From Stutzerimonas kirkiae (GTDB taxonomy: Bacteria > Pseudomonadota > Gammaproteobacteria > Pseudomonadales > Pseudomonadaceae), in the NCBI RefSeq assembly GCF_004327335.1, contig NZ_QJUO01000001.1, forward strand, positions 305,900 through 369,899: a stretch of DNA of 64,000 nucleotides, given 5' to 3'. Within the stretch, counting starts at the first letter, position 1; every line of letters starts with the position of its first letter. This document shows, in pieces, positions 47,446 through 56,635 of the stretch. The notes under the pieces are model-generated. The model saw only the letters and a program-made list of their open reading frames with translations, did no database searches and was not told the DNA's origin. Both the position numbers and the translations under genes were made by a program.

Positions 47446-48506
47446 TGCATCGCGCCGACAGCCTGTTCGCCCGCCTGCTCGGCGTGTTCCTGGCCGCCAT
47501 CCTGCTCGCTCACGCCCTGGCCTTCGCCTGGTTCAGCCACTATGGGGAGCACCCGCCGCCCGCGGAGCAACATGCTCACGGCCCCGGCCTGCCGCCGCCA
47601 GAGGCGTATGGCGAGGATATGCCGCCCATGCCGCCACCGGAGGCCCCCACACACGGCCTCGAGATCGATGGCCCGCTGATCGTGCTCGGCTTCCAGTTGC
47701 TCACCCTGCTGGCCGCCGCCTGGTACGGCGCGCGCCTGCTCAGCCGGCCGATCCGGCGCCTGGCCGAGGCCGCCGAGCAACTGGCCGAGGACCTCGACAG
47801 CCCACCCATGGCCGAAACCGGTCCACGCGAGACGCGCCTGGCCGCCCGCGCCTTCAACCGCATGCAGCAGCGCATCCGCGGCCAGGTGCAGCAGCGTACG
47901 CGTATGCTGGCAGCGGTGTCGCACGACCTGCGTACGCCGCTGGCGCGCCTCAAGCTGCGCCTGGAACAGATTCCCGACCAGCCGCTGCGCGAGCGCATGG
48001 ACCACGACCTGGGCGAGATGATCGCCATGTTCGACGCGACCCTGCGCTACCTGCACGAGCAGCGCGACAGTGAAACGCCGCAGCGCCTGGACCTGCAGGC
48101 ACTGGTCGAATCCATGGCGGAGGACGCCCAGGAACACGATGCCGATGTCAGCGTGCGTGGGCAGTGCGGGCCGCTGATGGCACAACCGCTGGCATTGCGC
48201 TCCTGCGTCGGCAACCTGCTGGGGAATGCCCTGCGCTATGCCGGACATGCCGAGATCGCGCTGTGCGACAGCCGGGAGGCGGTCGAAATACGGGTCATCG
48301 ACCATGGCCCGGGCATCGACAAGGCCCAGCATGAGGCGGTATTCGAAGCCTTCTTCCGCCTCGAGGGCTCGCGCAACCGCAGCTCCGGCGGGGTCGGCCT
48401 GGGCCTGACCATCGCCCGCGAAGCCGCGCGGCGCCAGGGCGGCGACATCACCCTGGAAGAAACCCCCGGCGGTGGCCTGACCGCCATCCTCCGGCTACCG
48501 CGCTGA
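47445..48506 (+). CDS. sensor histidine kinase with His/Pro-rich periplasmic loop
   Basis: A 353-residue inner-membrane kinase. Two membrane segments (about 9-30 and 76-96) flank a short periplasmic loop (31-75) that is rich in Pro and has five His (32, 36, 43, 45, 70) and acidic residues, a composition seen in metal-sensing loops. A HAMP-like linker leads to HisKA with phosphorylated His160 (VSHDLRTPLARL) and an ATPase domain (NLLGNALRYAG, GVGLGLTIAREAARRQGG). The next gene downstream encodes a five-EF-hand protein, which makes a divalent cation such as calcium a reasonable signal. That is inference. Confidence 0.9.
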   Translation: MHRADSLFARLLGVFLAAILLAHALAFAWFSHYGEHPPPAEQHAHGPGLPPPEAYGEDMPPMPPPEAPTHGLEIDGPLIVLGFQLLTLLAAAWYGARLLSRPIRRLAEAAEQLAEDLDSPPMAETGPRETRLAARAFNRMQQRIRGQVQQRTRMLAAVSHDLRTPLARLKLRLEQIPDQPLRERMDHDLGEMIAMFDATLRYLHEQRDSETPQRLDLQALVESMAEDAQEHDADVSVRGQCGPLMAQPLALRSCVGNLLGNALRYAGHAEIALCDSREAVEIRVIDHGPGIDKAQHEAVFEAFFRLEGSRNRSSGGVGLGLTIAREAARRQGGDITLEETPGGGLTAILRLPR

Positions 48507-48615
48507 ATCCGGTATCGGCGCCGATACAAAGACCACATACCGGCGACACATGCCCGCCCCATCCTGGCATCACTGGAGAAGTCCCTCCGGCATGCCAGAC
48601 AGGGGAGTAACACTC

Positions 48616-49365
48616 ATGATCAGTGGCGTCAGTGGATACTCGAGCTATACCTATGCCTCGACGTACGCCAGCACCCAGCGCAGCAGCGCCAGCAATGGCA
48701 GCGACAGCGCCGGGGGTGCGAAGGAAATACAGGAAAAGCTGTTCAGCCTGCTGGACAGCGACAGTGACGGCAGCGTCAGCAAGGATGAACTGTCCAGCGC
48801 GCTGAGCTCGACCTCGGACAGCGAGGAAAGCACCTCGACCATAGATATCGACGCATTGCTCGGCCAGCTCGATGCCAATGGCGATGGCAGCCTCGACAGC
48901 GAGGAAGTCGCCGCCCTGGCGCCGCCGCCACCACCGCCACCTTCCGCGGGCGGCGCCGATACCGAGGAACTGTTCAGCCAACTGGACGCGGACGGCAACG
49001 GCAGCATCGACAGCGATGAACTGTCCGCCCTGTTCGGCAGCGGCAGCGGCACTAGCAGCGCATTGCTCGACGAACTGGACAGCGACGGCGACGGCAGCCT
49101 CAACCTCGACGAGCTGGGCGCCCTGGCCCCACCACCGCCACCCCCGGCCAGCAGCGGCGACAGCGAGGAGCTGTTCGGCGAGCTGGATGTCAACGCTGAT
49201 GGCAGTATCGACCAGGACGAATTGAGCAGCCTGTTCGAGGCGACCGCCTCGTCGGCCGGCAGCGCCACGGGAACGGACTTCTCGGCGCTGATCGCCAAGC
49301 TGGTCGAACAGTACAGCCTCAGCGCCCGGAACAGCCTCGGCAGCCAACTCAACCTGAGCGCCTGA
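48616..49365 (+). CDS. five-EF-hand calcium-binding protein (XopAW-like)
   Basis: A 249-residue, very acidic, Ser-rich protein with five canonical 12-residue EF-hand loops: 47-58 (DSDSDGSVSKDE), 86-97 (DANGDGSLDSEE), 124-135 (DADGNGSIDSDE), 155-166 (DSDGDGSLNLDE) and 191-202 (DVNADGSIDQDE). Two runs of 7 and 6 prolines (103-109, 172-177) separate the hands into pairs. Start ATG 48616 follows GGGGAG. No classic signal peptide is present, but the N-terminus (MISGVSGYSSYTYAS) resembles those of the XopAW-like EF-hand family. It lies 109 bases after the sensor kinase and may be its target. Confidence 0.88.
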   Translation: MISGVSGYSSYTYASTYASTQRSSASNGSDSAGGAKEIQEKLFSLLDSDSDGSVSKDELSSALSSTSDSEESTSTIDIDALLGQLDANGDGSLDSEEVAALAPPPPPPPSAGGADTEELFSQLDADGNGSIDSDELSALFGSGSGTSSALLDELDSDGDGSLNLDELGALAPPPPPPASSGDSEELFGELDVNADGSIDQDELSSLFEATASSAGSATGTDFSALIAKLVEQYSLSARNSLGSQLNLSA

Positions 49366-49408
49366 TGCCGGCCGGATGGCCCCCTCAGCGCGAATAACGC
49401 TGCGGGCC

Positions 49409-49434
49409 AAGGCCGCCCCTGTGGGCGCGGCCTT
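49409..49434. terminator. bidirectional terminator, REP-like
   Basis: Stem AAGGCCGC/GCGGCCTT extended by CCC/GGG with one bulge, between the convergent EF-hand and trhP genes. The surrounding CTGCGGGCCAAGGCCGC resembles a REP sequence. Confidence 0.5.
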
Positions 49435-50783
49435 CAACCGCGGGTGGTGGCACCGCCGTCCAGTTCGCGCATCAGCAGGGCGTATTGCAGGTCCACGTGT
49501 TCCGGCACCGGCATATACAGGGTATGGCCATCGCCCGGCGCCACCTCGACCCGCTCGCCCTTGCGGTTCTCCAGGGCTTCCAGGCGCAGGTTGAGGTTGC
49601 CCTGGGGCGTCATCAGCTCCAGGCGGTCACCCAGCGCGAAACGGTTCTTCACCTTGACCTCGGCCAGGCCGTTGCGGCGCTCGCCGGTCAGTTCGCCGAC
49701 GAACTGCTGGCGCTCGGACAGCGAGAAGCCGCGCTCGTAGTTCTGGTACTCGTCATGCACATGGCGGCGCAGGAAACCCTCGGTGTAGCCGCGATGGGCC
49801 AGGGACTCCAGGGTGTCCATCAGCGACTTGTCGAACGGGCGCCCGGCCAGCGCATCGTCGATGGCCTTGCGGTACACCTGGGCGGTGCGCGCCACATAGT
49901 AGTGGGACTTGGTGCGCCCCTCGATCTTCAGCGAATGCACGCCCATCCGCACCAGCCGCTCGACGTGCTGCACCGCGCGCAGGTCCTTGGAGTTCATGAT
50001 GTAGGTGCCGTGCTCATCCTCGAAGGCGGACATGAACTCGCCGGGGCGGTTCAGTTCCTCCAGCAGCACCACCCGGTCGGTCGGCGCACCGACGCCCAGG
50101 GTCGGCTCTACCGGTTGCACCGGGATCGGCTCGTGCACGTGCACGATGTCGCCGACTTCGTTCTCTTGCGCTTCGTGGGTCTTGTACTCCCAACGGCAGG
50201 CATTGGTGCAGGTGCCCTGGTTCGGATCGCGCTTGTTGATATAGCCCGACAGCAGGCAGCGCCCGGAGTAGGCCATGCACAGCGCACCATGGACGAAGAC
50301 TTCCAGCTCCATGCCCGGCACCCGCCCGCGGATCTCGCCGATCTCTTCCAGCGACAATTCGCGGGAGAGGATCGCCCGGGTCAGGCCCTGCTCGTGCCAG
50401 AACTTCACGCTGGCCCAGTTGACCGCGTTGGCCTGCACCGAGAGGTGGATGTTCATCTGCGGGAAATGCTGGCGAACCAGCATGATCAGGCCGGGATCGG
50501 ACATGATCAGCGCATCCGGCCCCATCGCCACCACCGGCTCCAGGTCCTTGATGAAGGTCTTCAGCTTGGCGTTGTGCGGCGCGATATTGACCACCACGTA
50601 GAACTGCTTGCCCTGGGCATGGGCCTCGTCGATGCCGAGCTTGAGGTTGGCATGGTCGAACTCGTTGTTGCGCACCCTCAGGCTGTAGCGTGGCTGCCCG
50701 GCATACACCGCATCGGCACCATAGGCGAAGGCGTAACGCATGGATTTGAGGGTGCCGGCGGGGGACAAGAGTTCAGTGCGCAT
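49434..50783 (-). CDS. trhP: tRNA 5-hydroxyuridine synthesis protein TrhP (YegQ), U32 family
   Basis: A 449-residue U32-family protein involved in prephenate-dependent hydroxylation of U34 in certain tRNAs. It starts MRTELLSPAGTLKSMRYAFAYGADAVYAGQ, has the U32 signature ELEVFVHGALCMAYSGRCLLS (about 167-187) and further Cys in GTCTNACRWE that with it can hold an Fe-S cluster. The C-terminal part ends with a beta-barrel-like region. It was formerly annotated as a collagenase-like peptidase. Single gene, ending at a bidirectional terminator. Confidence 0.93.
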   Translation of the reverse strand: MRTELLSPAGTLKSMRYAFAYGADAVYAGQPRYSLRVRNNEFDHANLKLGIDEAHAQGKQFYVVVNIAPHNAKLKTFIKDLEPVVAMGPDALIMSDPGLIMLVRQHFPQMNIHLSVQANAVNWASVKFWHEQGLTRAILSRELSLEEIGEIRGRVPGMELEVFVHGALCMAYSGRCLLSGYINKRDPNQGTCTNACRWEYKTHEAQENEVGDIVHVHEPIPVQPVEPTLGVGAPTDRVVLLEELNRPGEFMSAFEDEHGTYIMNSKDLRAVQHVERLVRMGVHSLKIEGRTKSHYYVARTAQVYRKAIDDALAGRPFDKSLMDTLESLAHRGYTEGFLRRHVHDEYQNYERGFSLSERQQFVGELTGERRNGLAEVKVKNRFALGDRLELMTPQGNLNLRLEALENRKGERVEVAPGDGHTLYMPVPEHVDLQYALLMRELDGGATTRG

Positions 50784-50873
50784 GGTCGTAACGGGATCAG
50801 GGAAGCGGGAAAGGCCGCGATTCTAGCAGCCTGCGCCTGGCGGGCAACCTCGCCAGGCGCATCGAAACAGCCG

Positions 50874-50925
50874 CAGACAGCAGGCTTTGTCCTCGTTCGG
50901 CCTCCAGCGCTCTTCTCGGCTTCAT
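50874..50925. repeat. right-half remnant of a family-1 palindrome
   Basis: CAGCAGGCTTTGTCCTCGTT and CGGCCTCCAGCGCTCTTCTC are the right arm of the family-1 element; the left half is not visible. It lies between ask and trhP and could end the ectoine transcript. Confidence 0.5.
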
Positions 50926-50936
50926 GGCCTCTGCCG

Positions 50937-52367
50937 TCAGGCCGCGGCGATCACCCCTTTATGGTTCTCCGGCTCGATCAACGCCTGGTGCAGGGCGATG
51001 ATCGCAGCGTCGTAGTCCTCTTCGTTGACCACGCACTGCATCTCCACCTGGCGGATCGACTGGTGCAGCGCCTGGATGCTGATGCCGGCCTCCGCCAGGG
51101 CGGCGGCGGTCTTGGCCAGGATGCCCTTGACCTTCATGTGCGAGCCGATGGCCGAGACGATGGCGATGTTGTGTACCGTCACTTCCGCCCTCGGGTACTG
51201 CTCCTCGATCAGCCGGGCCGCGCGGTTGATCAGCTTGCGCGAGCCGGACAGGTAGTAGGTGATGCTGTTGGCGTCGGAATCCTTGTTCACCAGGTAGAGC
51301 TTGAGCTTCTTCAGCATGCGGGTGATTTCGATGTCGTAGGCCAGGTCGCCGAGCATGTCCTGGTCGAACACCTCGATGCCGAAGACATCCTTGCGCCCGG
51401 CGATGATCTCCACGCAGGGCCGCTCGCTGCGGTAGGACTGGCTGATCAGCGTGCCGCCGTGCTCCGGCTCGAAGGCGTTCTTGATGCGCAACTCGATGCC
51501 GGCGCGGCGCAGGGTCTTGGCCGCGCGCGGGTGGATCGCCTCCATGCCGAGGTTGGAAAGCTGGTCGGCCACGTCGTAGTTGGTACGACCGATGGTCACC
51601 ACCCTGTCCGCCCCGACCAGGTTCGGATCGGCGCTGCTGAGGTGGAACTCCTTGTGGATGATCGCCTCGTGGGCACCGGTGGCGGCGGCGATCTGCGCGA
51701 AGGTGATCTCGCTATAGCCACGGTCGAAGGTGTTCATCAGCCCTTCGCTGCAATGGGTATAACCGGTGGCCACCACCAGTTCGTGCTCGAAGTCGAAGTC
51801 TTCGAAGCTTTCGCGCACCATGTCCTCGAAGGGCAGCGGGCGGTCGCGGTGCCAGCCGGTCAGATCGGCCATGCGCGCATTGACATCCCGCTGCCTGAGC
51901 GCCAGTACCGAGTTGTAGGCACTGTGGGCCTCACCGAGGGAAGCGAGCATCTCGCGCACCTTCATCAGGTGCTCGCTGAGCTGGAAGTGGCCATAGGCGC
52001 ACAGGCGCTGCAGGCTGAGCATGCAGTCGCGGGCATCGTCGATCCGCGTGTTGATGAACTCGTCGGCGTCCTGCAACTCGGGCGCATCGCCGAACAGTTC
52101 GGCGTTCTTCTCCAGCATCAGCCCGCGCACCGTCTCGAGGGTCTCGCACCAGGCGCTCTCGTTGTGCGCCTCGGCGAAGCGCTGGTAGACACCCGGCTCG
52201 CCGGTCTTCTTGTGTTCCAGCAGCAGGTTGGTCATGCCGCTGTAGGCCGACACCACGAAAATCCGCCGGTACAGTGCAGCCCCCTGGCGCTGGCCGATAA
52301 GGATATTGTCGAGGACTTCCTCGAAGCGGCTCATGGAAGTGCCGCCGATTTTTTCTACGGTATGCAT
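50937..52367 (-). CDS. ask: ectoine-cluster aspartate kinase (Ask_Ect)
   Basis: A 476-residue aspartokinase, the specialised form found in ectoine operons, which supplies aspartyl phosphate and is thought to escape the feedback control of LysC. N-terminal kinase domain starts MHTVEKIGGTSMSRFE, with RGYSEITFAQIAAATGA in the catalytic part; a C-terminal ACT pair follows (VHNIAIVSAIGSHMKVKGILAK). The gene is the last of ectAB-ectC-ask but is separated from ectC by 319 bases that hold a palindromic repeat, so it may be less well expressed or have its own promoter. Confidence 0.92.
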   Translation of the reverse strand: MHTVEKIGGTSMSRFEEVLDNILIGQRQGAALYRRIFVVSAYSGMTNLLLEHKKTGEPGVYQRFAEAHNESAWCETLETVRGLMLEKNAELFGDAPELQDADEFINTRIDDARDCMLSLQRLCAYGHFQLSEHLMKVREMLASLGEAHSAYNSVLALRQRDVNARMADLTGWHRDRPLPFEDMVRESFEDFDFEHELVVATGYTHCSEGLMNTFDRGYSEITFAQIAAATGAHEAIIHKEFHLSSADPNLVGADRVVTIGRTNYDVADQLSNLGMEAIHPRAAKTLRRAGIELRIKNAFEPEHGGTLISQSYRSERPCVEIIAGRKDVFGIEVFDQDMLGDLAYDIEITRMLKKLKLYLVNKDSDANSITYYLSGSRKLINRAARLIEEQYPRAEVTVHNIAIVSAIGSHMKVKGILAKTAAALAEAGISIQALHQSIRQVEMQCVVNEEDYDAAIIALHQALIEPENHKGVIAAA

Positions 52368-52686
52368 CGAGATTCAACGTCCCGTCATGGGTGTGTTCCA
52401 TCCCGGGGAGGCGCCCCGGAGATATGTCGGATTTAGGGCCTGTTACCGCTTTCATCCACGATCGCGCGGCCCGGCGCCAATTCGTGCGCCATTATCTACA
52501 TGCGGGGGGAGATAGAACAGGGCGATCGCGCTATGTCGTCGGCCCCGGAGCAAGGCGCGCGATAAAACGGCTGGAGGCTGGAGGCTGGAGGCTGGAGGCT
52601 GGACGATCAGCATGGGGCGCCTCGCGTTCTCGTCCAACCTCCAGCTTTCCAGCGCTCTTTTCGAAGCGTTATCTCCAGCTTGCCGC
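52368..52686. other. gap inside the ectoine operon
   Basis: A 319-base gap between ectC and ask, unusual in ect operons. About half is the family-1 palindrome at 52520-52668. No gene is visible in it. Confidence 0.65.
52520..52668. repeat. dispersed palindromic element, family 1, copy 5, with CTGGAGG tandem repeat
   Basis: Left end GGCGATCGCGCTATG, then AAAACGGCTGG and a tandem array of CTGGAGG (4.7 units, 52571-52603), then CTCGTCCAACCTCCAGC and TTCCAGCGCTCTTTTCG. This is the only copy inside an operon rather than between transcription units. The tandem CTGGAGG array suggests slippage within the arm. Confidence 0.78.
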
Positions 52687-53088
52687 TTAGAGCTTGCCGC
52701 TTGCCGCTGCCTCCAACGGATAGACGCCGTCCGCGTCATGCACTTCCTGGCCATTCAGCGGCGGATTGAAGACACAGGCCATCTTCATTTCCGTGGTACC
52801 GCGCAGCAGGTGCTCGTCATGCTGGTCGAGGACATACAGCGTGCCGGGGCGGATCGGGTAGACCTTGCCGTCGGCCAGGGTCTCGATCTCGCCTTCGCCG
52901 CTGACGCAATACACCGACTCCAGGTGGTTGCGGTACCAGATATGCGTCTCGGTGCCGGCATAGATAGTGGTGATATGGAAGGAAAAGCCCATGTTGTCGC
53001 CCTTGAGCAACATCCGCGTGCTTTCCCAGTTCTCGCTGACGACTCGGCGCTCGCTGCGTTCGGCCTCGGCCAGGGTTCTTACGATCAT
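52687..53088 (-). CDS. ectC: L-ectoine synthase
   Basis: A 133-residue cupin enzyme that closes N-gamma-acetyl-diaminobutyrate to ectoine, the last step. The N-terminus [21 protein letters not shown] and the cupin stretches [17 protein letters not shown] and [14 protein letters not shown] match EctC, and the length is usual. GAGGAG lies 7 bases before ATG 53088, 10 bases after the ectAB stop. Confidence 0.97.
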   Translation of the reverse strand: MIVRTLAEAERSERRVVSENWESTRMLLKGDNMGFSFHITTIYAGTETHIWYRNHLESVYCVSGEGEIETLADGKVYPIRPGTLYVLDQHDEHLLRGTTEMKMACVFNPPLNGQEVHDADGVYPLEAAASGKL

Positions 53089-53098
53089 GTTCGGCTCC

Positions 53099-54895
53099 TC
53101 AGGATGCTTTTTCGGCGGGCAGGTTGGACAGCACGGCGGCGAAGGCCTTGTCGAGGATGCCCAGCGCCTGGTCGATCTGCTCGTCGCTGATCACCAGCGG
53201 GCACAGGCACTTGACCACCTCGCCATGGGGGCCGCTGGTCTCGATCACCAGGCCGTTGTCGAAGGCATGGCGGCAGATCGCCGAAGCGATCTCGCCATCC
53301 GGGCAGCGAATACCGAGCATCATCCCGCGCCCCTTGACCGACAGCGAACCCGGGCCATGCCGGCGCACGATACGCGCCATGCCATCGGCGATACGCTGGC
53401 CCTTGGCGAGCACGCTGCGGGCGAAGCCGTCATCGCGCCAGAAATGCTCCAGCGCCGCCGCGGCGGTGACGAAAGCATGGTTGTTGCCACGGAAGGTACC
53501 GTTGTGCTCGCCGGGCTGCCACTGGTCCAGCTCCTTGCGCAACACCACCATGGCGAAGGGCACGCCAAAGCCGCTGAGGGACTTGGACAGGGTAATCATG
53601 TCCGGCTGGATGCCCATGCCCTCGAAACTGAAGAAGCTGCCGGTACGCCCGCAACCGGCCTGGATATCGTCGACGATCAGCAGCATGTCGTGCTTGCGGC
53701 AGAGCTTCTCCAGCTTGCGCATCCACTCGGCGGACGCGGCATTCAGGCCGCCCTCGCCCTGCAGCACCTCGACGATCACCGCTGCCGGCTTGTCGATACC
53801 GCTGCTGGGGTCGGCCAGCAGCTTGTCGATCATGCCGATGGTGTCGGCCTTGTCGCCGAAATAGTTGGCATAGGGCATGCGGCTGATATCGCTCAGCGAA
53901 ATACCGGCCGCGCCACGGTGGTGCTGGTTGCCGGTGGCCGCCAGCGAGCCGATGCTGCAACCGTGGAAGCCATTGGTGAAACTGATCACGTTGCTGCGCC
54001 CGGTGACCTTGCGCGCCAGTTTCAGCGCGGCCTCCACCGCGTTGGAGCCGGTCGGCCCGGTGAACTGCATCAGGTAGTCACCCATACCGCGCGGTTCGAG
54101 GATCAGCCGGTTGAAGGTTTCCAGGAAGCGCTCCTTGGCCTCGGAATACATATCCAGGCCATGGGCCAGGCCATCGCCGGCGATATAGTCGAGCAGCGCC
54201 TGCTTGAGCACCGGGTGGTTGTGCCCGTAGTTGAGCGTGCCGGCGCCGGCCAGGAAGTCGATGTAGTGCTTACCGTCGCGGGTGATCAGTTCGGCGCCGC
54301 GCGCCTGCTTGAAGACCACGGGAAAGGAACGGCAATAACTCCGCACCGATGACTCGTTCAACTCGAAAACATTCATGTCTGCTCCTTGATATCTGGCGGT
54401 GGCGGCGAAGGGACCGGCGCGATACAGCACCTCGTCCTCATGCCGGCCATCGAAATGTGCGGCCCGGGAAAACAGCACACGGGTCTGGCAGTCGATGCCG
54501 AGCCGTGCGAAGGCTTTCCTGAAAAGGGCCTGGGATGCGCCGTTGTCCGGCGAGATGGTGGTTTCCAGGTAACGCACACCCTGCTCGGCGCAGCGCTCGA
54601 CCAGTCCCAGCAGCATGCGCAGGGCCAGGCCCTGGCCGCGCATCGTGGCATCCACGGCGACCTGCCAGACGAACAGCGTGTCGCTACGGGAAGGAGGGCG
54701 ATAACCGGAGATGAAGCCGACCAGTTGCCCCTGGGCATTCTCGGCGGCGATCGAGGTATCGGAGAAATCGGTGCACTGCAGCAGGTTGCAATAAACCGAA
54801 TTGGTATCCAGTGGCTGGCAACGCGCCACCAGTCGATGGAGGTTGTAACCATCGCCGTCGTTTGGGCGGCGGAGTGTTACTTGAACGAAACTCAA
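53099..54895 (-). CDS. ectAB: fused EctA-EctB: diaminobutyrate acetyltransferase and aminotransferase
   Basis: One uninterrupted frame of 598 residues joins EctA and EctB. Residues 1-173 are the GNAT acetyltransferase ([10 protein letters not shown]..., [31 protein letters not shown]), the second step of ectoine synthesis. Residues 174-598 are the PLP aminotransferase EctB ([19 protein letters not shown]...; [35 protein letters not shown] lysine in ITLSKSLSG), the first step. Normally these are two genes. The start is TTG 54895, with AAGGA 6 bases upstream; there is no better ATG nearby. At the junction the ectB start codon and a perfect ribosome site remain (see 54374-54387), so free EctB may be made as well. 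ectC follows after 10 bases; no ectD is present. Confidence 0.92.
   Translation of the reverse strand: MSFVQVTLRRPNDGDGYNLHRLVARCQPLDTNSVYCNLLQCTDFSDTSIAAENAQGQLVGFISGYRPPSRSDTLFVWQVAVDATMRGQGLALRMLLGLVERCAEQGVRYLETTISPDNGASQALFRKAFARLGIDCQTRVLFSRAAHFDGRHEDEVLYRAGPFAATARYQGADMNVFELNESSVRSYCRSFPVVFKQARGAELITRDGKHYIDFLAGAGTLNYGHNHPVLKQALLDYIAGDGLAHGLDMYSEAKERFLETFNRLILEPRGMGDYLMQFTGPTGSNAVEAALKLARKVTGRSNVISFTNGFHGCSIGSLAATGNQHHRGAAGISLSDISRMPYANYFGDKADTIGMIDKLLADPSSGIDKPAAVIVEVLQGEGGLNAASAEWMRKLEKLCRKHDMLLIVDDIQAGCGRTGSFFSFEGMGIQPDMITLSKSLSGFGVPFAMVVLRKELDQWQPGEHNGTFRGNNHAFVTAAAALEHFWRDDGFARSVLAKGQRIADGMARIVRRHGPGSLSVKGRGMMLGIRCPDGEIASAICRHAFDNGLVIETSGPHGEVVKCLCPLVISDEQIDQALGILDKAFAAVLSNLPAEKAS
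54374..54387 (-). promoter_or_regulatory. internal ribosome-binding site and ectB start codon
   Basis: On the minus strand, AAGGAG (54382-54387), spacer CAGAC, then ATG (54374-54376). The site is read as codons for Gln-Gly-Ala-Asp-Met in the fusion frame. It has ideal strength and spacing for independent EctB translation. Confidence 0.8.
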
Positions 54896-55557
54896 AACAA
54901 ATCCTTGTGGGTAGTTGATTGAATTCCTTTACAGGCAAACATAGATCGGCGCATGTAACAACCCAAGGACAGGCCGGCCCTGTCGATATCTGGGCGATAT
55001 TCTCGGCCAACTTCCACATTCATGCCGTGCCATATCGGCATGCTCCCCAGAGTGCTTTCGGCAGCCCTGTAAGCCGCGAAAATGCTGGATCTGCCAACCC
55101 AGGACAGACACTTTCAAAACAACCTTGGGATTTCGCCACAACCCCCATTGCAGAAGGCCATAACAACTTTCTGCAACTATCCGGATACCGCCGAATGCAC
55201 ACAGGCGAGTGACCGGATATATTCCGCCGGAATTCTCACGCCTATATACCCGGAACAGGCTGGAAAGAACGGCGCCATTCAGTCGATGAAAATCAACCGA
55301 CGAACCGCAGCCTGGCAATTCGTAACAAAACGTGACGCAAGATCGGGAAGTATCGTTCATTCGAGGCCATACCCACGGTGCACGCGGGCCTATCGCCAGC
55401 CCGGTAGCGTCCCGCTCGACCATCGCAATGTGCAGCGCGTCACATACCCGGATCCTGTTGTGTGACGGGCCTCACAGACTCGATTCACCGCCATTGCTCC
55501 CAATGCCGGTTGCCCGCAGGTTTGGCGGGAAATCGATACCGATGGCCTGCCCTCGAC
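54896..55557. promoter_or_regulatory. control region upstream of ectAB
   Basis: A 660-base gap, richer in A/T near 54900-55350 than the flanking genes, between the divergent ectAB and the Rpn pseudogene. The osmotic-stress promoter of ectABC-ask should be in the part next to 54895, but I could not assign -35/-10 boxes with confidence. No EctR-type regulator gene is present. Confidence 0.45.
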
Positions 55558-56498
55558 ATGAACGAAGACCACGACTCCCCCTGGAAGGAAGCCCTGGAAG
55601 TCTTCTTCCGGCCCTTCCTGCAACTGCTGTTCCCGGATATCGACGGCCTGATCGACTGGCGCCAGCCACCGGTCTTCCTCGACAAGGAATTGCAGAAGAT
55701 CACCCGCGCTGCCGAAGATGGCCGGCGCTACGTCGACAAGCTGGCCAGGGTAAAGCTGCTGGATGGTGCGCAGCACTGGCTGCTGATCCACACCGAGGTG
55801 CAGGGCGAGCCGGAGCGGGATTTCGCCGAGCGCATGTACCGCTACTACAGCGGTATCCGCGAGCGCTACCGGCAACCGGTGATCAGCCTGGCGGTGCTGA
55901 CCGACAGCGATCCGGCCTTTCGCCCCGAACGCTTCTCCAGCCATCTCGCCGGCAGCGGCGTCACCTTCAGCTTTCGCACCTGCAAACTGCTGGATTTGCG
56001 GGGCGACATGGACAGCCTGCGGCACAGCGACAACCCCTTCGCCCTGCTGGTGGCGGCGCAGCTCACCGCCAAGCTGGTCCGCGATGGCCGCCAGCGGGCC
56101 GACAACCTGATCGGCTTCTACCGCCTGGCCCTCCGCCAGGGGCTGGACCGGCAGTCGATCGGGCGCCTGGTGATCTTCCTCGAATGGATGGTGGCCTTGC
56201 CAGCCGAGGCGGGCGACTACTACGACGAGCACATAACCCAGCTACAGGAGGAAGCGATCATGCCTTATGTCAGCTCGTTCGAGCGCAAGGCACAGGCCAG
56301 GGGCTTCGAGCAAGGAGTCACACAAGGGATCGAGCAAGGCCTCGGGGCGCCCTGTCGAAACACCTGACTCGCCGCTTCGGCGAACTGAGCCCCACGACCC
56401 AGGCGCGTATCCAGGCCGCCGATGTAGCGGAGCTGGAGCGCTGGACCGACAACGTGCTCGACGCCAGGACGCTGGATGAGGTGTTTGCCGCGTCCTGA
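55558..56498 (+). pseudogene. Rpn/YhgA-like nuclease-family gene, frameshifted near its 3' end
   Basis: From ATG 55558 (MNEDHDSPWKEALEVFFRPF) the frame encodes an Rpn-type protein with QHWLLIHTEVQGEPERDFAERM and the EQGVTQGIEQG tail, but at about 56340-56350 it runs into a premature stop (56367). The expected C-terminus (LSKHLTRRFGELSPTTQARI...LDEVFAAS, DUF4351-like) continues in the frame shifted by -1, ending at 56498, as after loss of one base in or near CTCGGGGCGCC. It belongs to the same broad family as the gene at 3038-4030 but a different subgroup. The catalytic half is intact, so a truncated protein could still be made; a sequencing error or programmed frameshift is also possible. Confidence 0.75.
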
Positions 56499-56557
56499 GA
56501 GCCAGGCCTCTCAAGGTCTTTGCAGAATGAATCGCGAGGGCGCGAAGCTGCATTTCT

Positions 56558-56580
56558 CCCTCTCCCCTCGCGGGAGAGGG
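56558..56580. terminator. hairpin between the Rpn pseudogene and zwf
   Basis: A 9-bp perfect stem CCCTCTCCC/GGGAGAGGG with a 5-base loop, between two convergent genes. The sequence is a widespread intergenic palindrome in Proteobacteria and could end transcripts from both sides. Confidence 0.55.
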
Positions 56581-56635
56581 GCTCCGCAAGGCAGTCCGAA
56601 CCATCGCAATAGCGCCCTGACGTGCAGGAGGTTGC

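Noticed and set aside
49434..50783. U32 gene as a secreted collagenase
   Set aside because: There is no signal peptide, and the sequence matches TrhP/YegQ, a tRNA-modification protein.
52571..52603. CTGGAGG tandem units considered as a CRISPR-like array
   Set aside because: Units are 7 bases, contiguous and without spacers; they are part of the arm of a dispersed palindrome. No CRISPR array or cas gene is in the window.
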